Below the pieces are notes generated by a model that saw only the letters and a list, made by a program, of their open reading frames with translations, was not told the DNA's origin and made no database searches. A stretch of 64,000 nt of DNA from DAIOEK01 sp036746315 (GTDB taxonomy: Bacteria > Chloroflexota > Anaerolineae > Anaerolineales > Anaerolineaceae), in assembly GCA_036746315.1 (NCBI GenBank), contig DAIOEK010000001.1, positions 62,001 to 126,000 on the forward strand, read 5' to 3'. This document shows, piece by piece, positions 55,915-64,000 of the stretch. Position 1 is the stretch's first letter. Each line of letters begins with the position of its first letter. The position numbers and the translations under genes are program-made.

Positions 55915-57516
55915 TTACATTTTGAAGAAGCTGACGGATTGGCGCAGGGAATCAGCCATTTGTGTAAACTGCTCAATCGAGCGGCTGACTTCTTCCACCT
56001 GATCCGACATTTCTTCCGCTGATGCGGAAACCTCTTCCACTGAGGCGGAATTCTCTTCACTGATGCTGGCGATATCTTCAATAGCCTGTGTAACAATGCT
56101 GGAGCTGGCTGCCATTTCCTCTGTGGCCGCAGTGTTTTCTTCAACCACCGCTGACACAGAATTGACTGCTTCAATCAATTCCAGAGAAGCGAGCCGCATT
56201 TGCTCGGCTGCATTTGCAGAGCCGGCTGCCTGCTCGGTCACGGTACCCACGGTGGTTTGAATGCGTTTGAGTGCATTTCCGGCATTGTTTGCCAGCTTGA
56301 CCCCAGCTTCAACTTCCCGCGAGCCCTCCTCCATGGATGTGATCGTTTCTTCAACTGTTGATTGCATGGTTTTTACCAGGCTGGCAATTTCCTTTGCCTC
56401 CAGTGATGTTTTTTCTGCCAGCTTGCGAACCTCATCGGCAACCACGGCAAACCCTTTACCTGCAGTCCCTGCCCGGGCGGCTTCAATAGCGGCGTTGAGC
56501 GCCAGCAGGTTGGTTTGGGAAGATATCTCCTCGATTGCTTCCACAATGAAGCCAATCCGTTCAGATTTTTCTCCCATCTCTTGAACCTTGCTCGCGGATA
56601 GGCTGACTTTTGCTTTTATCTGTTCCATACCTTTAACAGTATCCAGTACAGTCTGAGACCCGTTGGTTGCCTCGTGGGTGGCTTTCTCACTTTCAGATTT
56701 TACCCGTTCAGAGTATTGGGTAACTTCTGCGATTGCTAAATTTAGTTTGTCGGTGGTTTCTGCTGCCTTGCTCACAGAGAGTGACTGTTCCTGCGCACCC
56801 TGGGCAACGCCATTGATCGCCCGGCTCATTTGCTCAATGGATGCGGCGGTTTTGGTGACCGAATCAGATTGTTGTGTTGTCCCAAGCGCAACCTGCTGAA
56901 TGGTGGTGGCAATCTGCGAAGACGCTAAACCTGCCTGGCGCGCATTTTCCGCCAGGAGAGCAGCCTCGTTATGCATTTTGCTCACTTCGCCATTGACTCC
57001 TTGTATCGCAATTTGCAGGCTATCAATCATCTTCATGAATGAACTTCCAAGTGTATCCTTCTCGGAAAGCGCTTGAATGGATACTGTAAGATCGCCTTCT
57101 GATAGTTCGCTCAACTCTCTGGATAGTTCGCGGATATAACAAACAAAATTGGAAAACTTCGATTGCATTTCACCAAGTTCTTTTGATCCTGTGGATGGGG
57201 GATCGCTACTCAGATCGCCTACTTGCAGGCAATCCAGGTACAGGTTAAATTTTCTGATGGGCACTACAAGCTGATTCATTATCAGGATGACGGCACTGAT
57301 CGCCAGCGGTAGCAATATTGCTAATGTAATGGCAACATTGAGCACACTTATTCCAATTTTTCCCAGAATAAAACCGGCGTTGGCAAACATGCCGCATAAT
57401 ATGCAAATCAAAAGGTTGAGCGACAGAGCAATGCCTTTTCGATATATCAGAAAGATGGTACCCAAACTAATACCAATACCGATCAAAGTTGCAGTGATAA
57501 AAAGAACGTATTCCAT
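55915..57516 (-). CDS. Methyl-accepting chemotaxis protein C, ordinary signalling tip
   Basis: 533 residues from ATG 57516, which has GAGGG (57525-57529, minus strand) eight bases upstream; the GTG at 57525 lies inside that site. Three hydrophobic segments in the first 85 residues (FITATLIGIGISLGTIFLIY, LNLLICILCGMFANAGFIL, VAITLAILLPLAISAVILIM) and no extracellular domain, so it may sense inside the membrane or cell. HAMP-like linker, then the long coiled-coil signalling domain. The hairpin tip is normal: SSQTNLLALNAAIEAARAG followed at once by TAGKGFAVVADEVRKLAE. It signals to CheA through CheW. Compare the two neighbouring receptors, which have an insertion at this point. Confidence 0.92.
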   Translation of the reverse strand: MEYVLFITATLIGIGISLGTIFLIYRKGIALSLNLLICILCGMFANAGFILGKIGISVLNVAITLAILLPLAISAVILIMNQLVVPIRKFNLYLDCLQVGDLSSDPPSTGSKELGEMQSKFSNFVCYIRELSRELSELSEGDLTVSIQALSEKDTLGSSFMKMIDSLQIAIQGVNGEVSKMHNEAALLAENARQAGLASSQIATTIQQVALGTTQQSDSVTKTAASIEQMSRAINGVAQGAQEQSLSVSKAAETTDKLNLAIAEVTQYSERVKSESEKATHEATNGSQTVLDTVKGMEQIKAKVSLSASKVQEMGEKSERIGFIVEAIEEISSQTNLLALNAAIEAARAGTAGKGFAVVADEVRKLAEKTSLEAKEIASLVKTMQSTVEETITSMEEGSREVEAGVKLANNAGNALKRIQTTVGTVTEQAAGSANAAEQMRLASLELIEAVNSVSAVVEENTAATEEMAASSSIVTQAIEDIASISEENSASVEEVSASAEEMSDQVEEVSRSIEQFTQMADSLRQSVSFFKM

Positions 57517-57534
57517 GGATTTCACCCTCTTTTT

Positions 57535-60507
57535 TTACCCTTGTGAAATTTGAAATTCAGAAACAATGTCCTTGATTTTTTCGGACATTTCTTTCAGTTG
57601 ATCGGCAGCATAGCTTACCATATCCACCTGTGCCTTCATTTCTTCTGTGGATGCAGAAACTTCTTCAACCGCTGCTGAATTTTCTTCACTTACCGCAGCA
57701 ATATTTTCAATCGATAAATTCACCTCACCCGATGAGGCAGCCATTTCTTCTGTTGCAGCGGTATTTTCTTCGACAACGGCTGAGACCGATTCAACCGATG
57801 CGACCAGTTGCCTGGCATACTCATTCATTTGCAGTGTGGATGAAGCGGCTTCTTCCGCTTGCTTGGTCACCTCATCAGCCGCCTGGATGATTTCCTGTAA
57901 TGCTTGGTTGGCTTTTTCTGCCAGCGAGTAACCATGATCCACTTCGGCTGTGCTTTCACGCATTGCCTTGGTGGCTTCATTCATGCTCTTCCGAATTTCC
58001 CGGATTAAAGCGGAGATATCTTTTGCCGATGACTTTGAGTTTTCTGCCAGGCGATAGACTTCATTTGCTACCACCGCAAATCCACCAACTTGCAGGCTGA
58101 AATTTGCCAGCGATTCAGCATTGAAACCGACCTGAATGACGCCGGGGGTATCTCTGCGTGTCACTCCCACGTACTTGAATAGTAAATTATCCACGTTTCT
58201 TTTTCTGGGTGGCTGACAGACATACCCGTCTTTTTCATATATGATTTTCCTGAAAGCATATGATTGCTCTTTCGGATCTTCAGAGTATCTAAAGCCAATC
58301 AGGCGGCTGTCGCTGGAATGAACATTCACTCCATCTTGATTGGCAACCGAAATTACATCCAGACCGGTCTTTTTTGCAAGTTCTGCCCAGAATCCCTCCG
58401 GTCGTTTGCTGCCTTCGGATAGCAGTTCGTTCACCAATTGAGCCTGTGAGAGCATCTGACGGTTTAGAAGGGTTTCGATCAGTTCCGATGCCTGGGATTC
58501 TGCCCGGGCGGCTTCGATGGCTGCATTCAACGCCAGAAGATTGGTTTGGCTGGCAATATCTTCAATGGTGAGCACAATATCGCCAATTTGATTGGATCGC
58601 TCCTCCATTTGTTTCATTTTTCCATCTGTGATTTCGACTTTTCCGCGGATGACTTGCATACCCTGCAGGTTCTCATCCATAATGGACGAGCCATTTTCTG
58701 CCACACTGGATGCCTGCCTGGAGAAGTTTGCAGCTTGCTCTACACGTTCTGATACATGTTCGATGGCAGCTGATATCTGATGCGTAACATCTGCTGCCTT
58801 GGTTGCCGCAGCTGCCTGTTCCTGTGCACCTTGTGCGACACCCTCTATGGCGCGAATGAGTTGATCAACACTCCCTGCTGTATTGGTGATCGATTCAGTC
58901 TGCTGCGATGTGCCACTCGCTACCTGTTGAATCGTGGTGGTTATCTGGCTGGTTACATTTGCCGCATCCACAGCATTCTGTGCCAGGATATTTGCGGATT
59001 GATCCAGCGAATCTGCATTCTCCCTCAGGGTAATCATTTGCTGCTTCAACTTCTCGATCATCTTCTTGAAAGAGTGGGCGAGGGCATCTTCATCAGAACG
59101 GGGCAGGATTTCGCTGGATAGATCCCCAGCCGCGATCTTTTCTGCCTCTTCCGCCATTCTTTGCAGGTATACAACTGAATTTTGCAAAGATTTCGATAGT
59201 TCCCCAATCTCATTTCGGCTATTTACCAGCATGTTTATCTGGATATTTCCATTCGCCAATGTTTCCGCTTTTTTGGTCAGTTGAATCAGGGGGTTGGTGA
59301 GGCTGCGTGAGAAAAACAGGAAAGCCAGACCCGCAATGATAATTGCAACGAAGCCGATGGCTATGCCGGTAAGAATAAAAGATGTCCGTTTTTCATCGAT
59401 ATTTCTGATGCTTTCCTGTATTTCTGAGGATGGTATGGTTACCCCAATAACCCATTCCCATGGAGCATAATATGCCAGGCGCAGATGTTGCTTTTCTCCC
59501 GAATTGGCGGGTGTGTATTCATACGTGGTTGTCTCATCTGACTTTAGTCCGATCGCTCGGGAAACGATCTCTTCGCCAATATCTTCTCCTTCGGCAGAGA
59601 TTTCACCGAGCAAGCTCTTCCCATCTGTGCCGGCATTCTGTGAGATGATGTACTTGCCCTTTCGGTCCCCGGTTGCCCCCAAGATGAAAGCGTATCCCGC
59701 TTCACCTGCTTTCAAATTTTGAATTGTGTTCCGGAGCGTGGCATCGCTTTCCTGCTTTATGCCAACAAAAATGGCTCCAATGACCTTACCTTCTCCGTCT
59801 TTGATGGGTCGATATGCGCCAAGATACCAAGTGTTCACGACTAAAGTGATCCCGGTGAAATCGTTCCCCTTCATGATTGCTTGAACAACCGGATTGTCTA
59901 CCCCACCCTGGTCCTTTGCGGGAATAAAGGTTCCGATGGCACGTTTTCCATTGCTAAGTGCATTTGTGGAAACTCGAAGAAGGTCACCCTGCTTGTTCAT
60001 CACCTGAAAAATTGTAAGCACATTCCCGGATATTTTTTTTACGTCATCCACAATGGGCTCGTTTGTATCCGGGTCATCATTGGCAACAATTGGTTTTCCA
60101 CCGATTGCCATGATGGGCATGGAGACAGTGATGGTTTCACCGGTCAGTTGGTTAACTACGGGAACGCCAGCTTGCTCATCGAGGAGGGAAATGCCGCCAT
60201 TTTGTTGGATCAGGTATTCGGTGAGATTGATATCAGACTTTAATCGCATTCGCATCATTTGATCCTGCGAAGCGATCTGATTGGACAGTCCCTGTGTAAT
60301 ATGATTCAGATCCGCATCGTACAACCCCAGTGCATCCTGTGATACCTGTGTACTGAGAGAATTCAATTGAAGAGCATTAACCAACGTCAGAACAACAGCG
60401 ACAAGGAGTATCGTACCTACTCCCATGAATAAAAGGCTGGTTTGTATGGATGACTTGTTGATTTTATTTGGCTGCAATGCGAAAACCGGTTTCCTTTTCT
60501 TGATCAT
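57535..60507 (-). CDS. Methyl-accepting chemotaxis protein B, Cache sensor and extra domain at the signalling tip
   Basis: 990 residues from ATG 60507, preceded by AGGGAGA (60512-60518); a longer frame from 60561 has no ribosome site. First transmembrane segment near residues 22-45 (LLFMGVGTILLVAVVLTLVN), extracellular Cache_3/Cache_2-type region (about 50-370: GITLVVNTWYLGAYRPI, GEAGYAFILGATGD, LRLAYYAPWEWVIGVTI), second transmembrane segment near 375-400 (LTGIAIGFVAIIIAGLAFLF), HAMP, then the signalling coiled coil. After IASQTNLLALNAAIEAARA the hairpin is interrupted by about 138 residues (670-807) before GGFAVVANEVYRLAEN resumes. The insert looks like a small Cache/PAS-like sensor. Third gene of the cheW operon. 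Confidence 0.92.
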   Translation of the reverse strand: MIKKRKPVFALQPNKINKSSIQTSLLFMGVGTILLVAVVLTLVNALQLNSLSTQVSQDALGLYDADLNHITQGLSNQIASQDQMMRMRLKSDINLTEYLIQQNGGISLLDEQAGVPVVNQLTGETITVSMPIMAIGGKPIVANDDPDTNEPIVDDVKKISGNVLTIFQVMNKQGDLLRVSTNALSNGKRAIGTFIPAKDQGGVDNPVVQAIMKGNDFTGITLVVNTWYLGAYRPIKDGEGKVIGAIFVGIKQESDATLRNTIQNLKAGEAGYAFILGATGDRKGKYIISQNAGTDGKSLLGEISAEGEDIGEEIVSRAIGLKSDETTTYEYTPANSGEKQHLRLAYYAPWEWVIGVTIPSSEIQESIRNIDEKRTSFILTGIAIGFVAIIIAGLAFLFFSRSLTNPLIQLTKKAETLANGNIQINMLVNSRNEIGELSKSLQNSVVYLQRMAEEAEKIAAGDLSSEILPRSDEDALAHSFKKMIEKLKQQMITLRENADSLDQSANILAQNAVDAANVTSQITTTIQQVASGTSQQTESITNTAGSVDQLIRAIEGVAQGAQEQAAAATKAADVTHQISAAIEHVSERVEQAANFSRQASSVAENGSSIMDENLQGMQVIRGKVEITDGKMKQMEERSNQIGDIVLTIEDIASQTNLLALNAAIEAARAESQASELIETLLNRQMLSQAQLVNELLSEGSKRPEGFWAELAKKTGLDVISVANQDGVNVHSSDSRLIGFRYSEDPKEQSYAFRKIIYEKDGYVCQPPRKRNVDNLLFKYVGVTRRDTPGVIQVGFNAESLANFSLQVGGFAVVANEVYRLAENSKSSAKDISALIREIRKSMNEATKAMRESTAEVDHGYSLAEKANQALQEIIQAADEVTKQAEEAASSTLQMNEYARQLVASVESVSAVVEENTAATEEMAASSGEVNLSIENIAAVSEENSAAVEEVSASTEEMKAQVDMVSYAADQLKEMSEKIKDIVSEFQISQG
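58087..58500 (-). other. Inserted sensor-like domain at the receptor B hairpin tip
   Basis: Residues about 670-807 of receptor B. A helical lead (ELIETLLNRQMLSQAQLVNE) is followed by an alpha/beta part with LDVISVANQDGVNVHSSD, LIGFRYSEDPKEQSYAFRK, CQPPRKRNVDNLLFKYVGV and TPGVIQVGF. The order 'DxxGV..SsD..lIGf' and 'fKYVGV.R.d.pGviQVG' is what I know from Cache-like ligand domains of Firmicute receptors, normally outside the cell and N-terminal. The flanking receptor sequence is uninterrupted otherwise. Confidence 0.75.
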
Positions 60508-60557
60508 GTTGTCTCCCTGGTGAGAGGTCGCTGCGAATTTAGGGGGTAAACCAGATT

Positions 60558-63179
60558 TCACAGCTTGAAATGATTGATAATCTCCTGCAAATTAGCCGCC
60601 AGTTCTGATAAATTCCTGGCGGAATTGCTGACTTCTTGGACTTGGTTGTTCATTTCTGATGCCCCCGCGGATACTTCTTCCACTGCGGCAGAGTTTTCTT
60701 CACTGATGGAGGCAATATTTTCAATGCTGCTTCCGACTTCATTTGCGCCGGCTGACATCTCTTCTGTCGCAGCAGAATTTTGCTCAACGATTTCTGACAC
60801 TGAATCGACAGCCTGAACCAACGATTCGGTGGCTGTCGTCATCTTTTGTGTTGACTGGCTGGCAGTCTGTGCCTGGGTTAATACAGCCTGAAATGCCTGC
60901 AAAATCTCTTGTAGCGATGTCTCAGCCTTATTGGCGGATGAGACACTGATTTCCACTTCATTTGTAGATTCCTTCATCGCCTGCGTTGCTTCGTGAACGG
61001 ATTTGTTGATCTGTCTCACAAGCATCGAAATGTCTTTTGCCGATGATTTTGCGTTCTCTGCCAGGCGGTACACTTCATTGGCGACTACGCTGAATCCACC
61101 GATTTGCAGTTCGAAAGCCTTCAAAGAGGCTGCATCAAATGCAACCTGGATGATGCCCGATTTGTTGGACCGGGAAACGCCAACAAATTTGAAAACTTTG
61201 CTGTCAGCAGATCTTTTCTGCGCCGGCTGAGTGACGATGCCGCTTTTCTCGGTCAATAATTTACGGAAAGCATAGGATTGTTCTTTCGGATCTTCAGAGA
61301 ATCTAAAACCTATAAGACTTGTATCATTGCAATATCGAATGACACCATCTTCATCGGTCACCAGTACAGTATCCAGGTTGCAATGCTTGGCCAAGTTTTG
61401 TAGATACGCAACCGATAAATCGCTATCCTTGATTGAACCGATCAGGCTGTCAACCAATCTTGCCTGTGTTACCATCATTGTGTTCAATAGATGTTCAATT
61501 AACTGTTCCGCTTGGGTACCGGCGCGCGCTGCCTCAATGGCAGCATTTAGTGCCAGTAGGTTGGTCTGCGAGGCGATCTCTTCAATAGTGTTAACGATGT
61601 TGCCGATCTCTTCTGATCTGGTACCCATCTCCTGCACTTTGGAATTGGAAACTTCCACGCTTTCTTTAATATGCTGCATGCCCTCCAGGGTGGATTTCAC
61701 TACGTCAGACCCATGTTGTGTGGTCTCGGCAGCATTCTCTGATTGCTCCACCATCTGATCGGCAGATTGCCTTACCAATTCAATTACTTCGGAAAGCTCA
61801 GTAGTATATTGTGCAGCCTGGTTAACAGCCTGAGCCTGGCTATCAGCTCCACTCGCGACCCCTTCGATGGCATTGACCATTTGTTCAATCGAATGAGCAG
61901 TGTTGTTCACAGATTCGGATTGTTGTGCAGCCCCCCTGGCAACCTGTTGGATAGTGGTGGCTATTTGAGTTGTTGCCTGCCCCGCATCCTCGGCAGCCTG
62001 GACGAGCATATCCGAGGTTTGATTAAGTTGCTGAACGTTGGCTTGCAACCCCTGAATAGTTTCACGCAGGTTTCCGATCATTTTCCCGGTTGATTGCCCC
62101 AGCACATCCTTTTCCGATATGGGTGTGATCGCGGCGGTAAGTTCACCCCGGGATATCTGGGCAGTGATTTGGGCTAGATTATTCAAATAATCAGTCAGCC
62201 CATTGAATGAGCGATAAACATCTCCGATCTCATCACGCCCGGGATTATCAACGCGGGTTGTGAAATCGCCTGAACTGATAACGGTTGCCAGGTCTCTTAG
62301 TTTCTTCAAGGGTTTGAAAATGATCCGGTTATAAACGATTACCACCAGAAAAGCACCTATCCATCCGATAAGCACGACCAGCCCGATAAAGAGGAGAGTT
62401 GATTTAATGCCTTGTTTATAAATCATCCGGTACGCGGTGGCTTCGATAACCAGTGCTGAATTTCCGGTCAGATCAGATATAAGGATCTGTCCGGCAACAT
62501 TCTGTGCATCCTTTACAAACACCAGCATGGGAGTTTGCGGGGTCAATTTTTGATGGAGGGTTGGATCATATTGTGAGAATTGGACCTGGACGCCGGATTT
62601 GTTTTCCCAGGAGGACAACAAGGAATCATCCAATTCTCTCCCAATAATTACATACCCTTTTGGATTCCCGCTGCCATCTGATTTTGTAATTGCGCTGCTC
62701 GAGAATAGCAAGGGCTTTTCACCGTCTGAAAAATACCCACTTACGGTGGCCTGATTTTTGGAAGCGATTTCTAAAGCCAGTTTTGTGAGTAAGGAAGTGG
62801 CTTCAATTTTTTGACCATTGGTCACATCAATAGCTCTCCCATATACCACCTTCCCCTGCATATCTGCGAAAATGAGCAGAGATGCTTTCATGTTAGGAAG
62901 ATCAGCCGTCTCTAAATTAGAATACACAAAGTCTGAACTTTGGTCGTTCATAAACTCGTATGCATCGTCCCATATTGCATAATCATTTGCAAAACTACCC
63001 AGGTTATTGATGGTTTCATTTACGGCGTTATTGAGTAATCTAACCTTCTCTGCCATTACATCCTGATCTAACAGGTTCAGATTATTTAATAAAAAGATTT
63101 GCGTAAATATAAAGAGCGAGAATGCAATAGTGGCCATTGTTCCAAAAAAGACGAGCAGAGTTTTCTTTTGTATGGACAT
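60558..63179 (-). CDS. Methyl-accepting chemotaxis protein A, CHASE4 sensor and extra domain at the signalling tip
   Basis: 873 residues from ATG 63179 with AGAAGG upstream. First transmembrane segment at residues 8-31 (LLVFFGTMATIAFSLFIFTQ), then an extracellular domain with FANDYAIWDDAYEFM near residue 63, the hallmark of CHASE4, and IIGRELDDSLL. Second transmembrane segment near 258-285 (LLFIGLVVLIGWIGAFLVVI), HAMP (about 286-340), a second HAMP-like part, then the signalling domain. The hairpin IASQTNLLALNAAIEAARA is interrupted at residue 554 by about 140 residues, resuming at GGFSVVANEVYRLAEN (694). It sits between cheW and receptor B, 50 bases from the latter. Extracellular ligand unknown. 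Confidence 0.92.
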   Translation of the reverse strand: MSIQKKTLLVFFGTMATIAFSLFIFTQIFLLNNLNLLDQDVMAEKVRLLNNAVNETINNLGSFANDYAIWDDAYEFMNDQSSDFVYSNLETADLPNMKASLLIFADMQGKVVYGRAIDVTNGQKIEATSLLTKLALEIASKNQATVSGYFSDGEKPLLFSSSAITKSDGSGNPKGYVIIGRELDDSLLSSWENKSGVQVQFSQYDPTLHQKLTPQTPMLVFVKDAQNVAGQILISDLTGNSALVIEATAYRMIYKQGIKSTLLFIGLVVLIGWIGAFLVVIVYNRIIFKPLKKLRDLATVISSGDFTTRVDNPGRDEIGDVYRSFNGLTDYLNNLAQITAQISRGELTAAITPISEKDVLGQSTGKMIGNLRETIQGLQANVQQLNQTSDMLVQAAEDAGQATTQIATTIQQVARGAAQQSESVNNTAHSIEQMVNAIEGVASGADSQAQAVNQAAQYTTELSEVIELVRQSADQMVEQSENAAETTQHGSDVVKSTLEGMQHIKESVEVSNSKVQEMGTRSEEIGNIVNTIEEIASQTNLLALNAAIEAARAGTQAEQLIEHLLNTMMVTQARLVDSLIGSIKDSDLSVAYLQNLAKHCNLDTVLVTDEDGVIRYCNDTSLIGFRFSEDPKEQSYAFRKLLTEKSGIVTQPAQKRSADSKVFKFVGVSRSNKSGIIQVAFDAASLKAFELQIGGFSVVANEVYRLAENAKSSAKDISMLVRQINKSVHEATQAMKESTNEVEISVSSANKAETSLQEILQAFQAVLTQAQTASQSTQKMTTATESLVQAVDSVSEIVEQNSAATEEMSAGANEVGSSIENIASISEENSAAVEEVSAGASEMNNQVQEVSNSARNLSELAANLQEIINHFKL
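61101..61520 (-). other. Inserted sensor-like domain at the receptor A hairpin tip
   Basis: Residues about 554-693 of receptor A, at exactly the same point as in receptor B. Landmarks: QLIEHLLNTMMVTQARLVDS, LDTVLVTDEDGVIRYCND, LIGFRFSEDPKEQSYAFRK, TQPAQKRSADSKVFKFVGV and KSGIIQVAF. The two inserts share a nearly identical 19-residue block (LIGFR-x-SEDPKEQSYAFRK) but differ elsewhere, so the arrangement is old enough to have diverged. Confidence 0.75.
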
Positions 63180-63260
63180 ATCGACCTTCTTAATCTGTAA
63201 AATAGAGAAGCTGATTATGGGTAATAATTAAAAAATGCATAATTTCCTTTTTTTAGTCAA

Positions 63261-63285
63261 CCAGCCGCTCATCCTGCGCGGCTGG
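63261..63285. repeat. 8-bp inverted repeat between cheW and receptor A
   Basis: CCAGCCGC (63261-63268) and GCGGCTGG (63278-63285), GC-rich, no T-run on the minus strand. It may moderate read-through or stabilise the cheW message. Nothing else is visible in 63180-63341. Confidence 0.5.
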
Positions 63286-63341
63286 AGGTTAAGAGAAAGA
63301 GATCAGACACTTACAGGTGAATGATTGAGAATCCGACCGGG

Positions 63342-63794
63342 TTATATTGAAAGACGACCCAAGCTGGCTTGCTCTTCATAAGAAAGCACTTTGCTTAGAT
63401 CGAGTAATGTAACCAGGCGACCTTCCAGTTTGGCTATGCCGCGGATGAACGCAGTATTGACAGTTGATACCATGGGCGGCGTTGGTTCGATGGCTTCTTC
63501 TGGTATGCGCAATACTTCAGATACGCCGTCTACAATCATTCCAATTTTTGTTTTCTCCATATAAACGACCACAATTCGTGTGTCTTTGGTGTGCTCAAGA
63601 ACCGGGAGCGTAAAGCGCTTTCGCAGATCTATCACCGGTACCACAGTTCCCCTAAGGTTAGTCACTCCCTCTACAAACGAAGGAGCCTGTGGCATTTTGG
63701 TAATTGCCTGCATTTTTATAATGCCTTCAACGGCTGAGATATCCAACCCGTAATGCTCATTTGCCAGTTCAAATACAACCAGTTGTTGTTCCAT
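63342..63794 (-). CDS. cheW: CheW chemotaxis adaptor
   Basis: 150 residues, normal CheW length. Conserved: QLVVFELANEHYGLDISAVE, EGIIKMQAITKMPQAPSFVE, GVTNLRGTVVPVIDLRKRF (the NLRGxVxPVIDLR core), IGMIVDGVSEVLRI and a final GIAKLEGRLVTLLDLSKVL. CheW links receptor tips to the kinase CheA. ATG 63794 is preceded by AAGGAG. First gene of the minus-strand cluster with three receptors; no cheA, cheY, cheR or cheB lies in the window. Upstream to the window edge (63795-64000) no further gene is visible on either strand. Confidence 0.95.
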   Translation of the reverse strand: MEQQLVVFELANEHYGLDISAVEGIIKMQAITKMPQAPSFVEGVTNLRGTVVPVIDLRKRFTLPVLEHTKDTRIVVVYMEKTKIGMIVDGVSEVLRIPEEAIEPTPPMVSTVNTAFIRGIAKLEGRLVTLLDLSKVLSYEEQASLGRLSI

Positions 63795-64000
63795 GTGTTA
63801 CTCCTTCAAGTAAATAAAGATAACTGTCCATGTGGCAGGTGTTGATCTGAGAAAATCTCTCCTCAATGTTTATATCCTGTGGTGGATAAATCTTACATAA
63901 AGGACTGATTAGTTTCATGTGAATCTTTCCGTTGACTTAATTGAAACATCTGTCTCCCATACTTGAAGCGGTTGCCTGGCTTTGCCTTTATGTAACCTTA

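Noticed and set aside
63960..64000. GCAAAGCC-like stretch on the minus strand upstream of cheW, reminiscent of a c-di-GMP-I riboswitch
   Set aside because: Only this short core matches; the second helix and the loop sequences do not fit and the window ends here. Worth a covariance-model scan with more flanking sequence.

Overview
The window reads as a bacterial chromosome (scaffold) fragment of moderate G+C content with no rRNA or tRNA gene that I can see. Gene content (a giant RTX/haemagglutinin-like surface protein, an MmpS-like protein, an ECF transporter, a BMP-type ABC importer, Cache and CHASE4 chemoreceptors) fits an uncultured Chloroflexota of the Anaerolineae type, but this is inference from gene style and not from a marker gene. 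A run of exactly 100 N at 36751-36850 marks a scaffold gap, so the sequence is a draft assembly and single-base errors must be kept in mind.

Layout. Bases 3-29144 hold one enormous open frame on the plus strand, at least 9,700 codons, entering from the left edge and broken only by one in-frame TAA at 9513-9515. It starts with beta-solenoid adhesin repeats and continues as Asp/Gly-rich RTX-type calcium-binding arrays alternating with a roughly 110-residue repeat, ending in a short non-repetitive C-terminal module. Next come a self-operating ArsR-type regulator with a small partner gene (29396-30751), a convergent YegS-like lipid kinase (30883-31851), and a strong promoter driving a 36-codon membrane peptide ahead of a terminator (31955-32179).

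Bases 32259-36596 form an operon for an ECF vitamin-type transporter (S component, fused double ATPase, T component) followed by an acetamidase/formamidase-family enzyme. After it lies a gap and what I read as a decayed selD (selenophosphate synthetase) gene. Bases 37309-41251 hold small metal and stress genes: ferritin-like protein, OsmC, a His-rich NifX-like protein, a pentapeptide-repeat protein, a ZIP metal transporter and a DUF4213/DUF364 protein. An MFS transporter, a D-Ala-D-Ala-ligase-like ATP-grasp enzyme and a small XRE regulator with paired operators follow.

Bases 44660-55281 look like one catabolic island: a minus-strand operon (class II aldolase, class III aminotransferase, frameshifted FGGY kinase, MFS transporter) facing a leaderless TetR gene and a BMP-type lipoprotein/ABC importer on the plus strand. 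The 84-base divergent region carries two copies of a TetR-type palindrome that contain the -35 boxes of both promoters.

Bases 55915-63794 are a minus-strand chemotaxis cluster: CheW and three methyl-accepting receptors. Two of them have an extra domain of about 140 residues inserted exactly at the hairpin tip of the cytoplasmic signalling domain, where CheA and CheW normally dock; the third has an ordinary tip. I regard this as the most unusual observation in the window.
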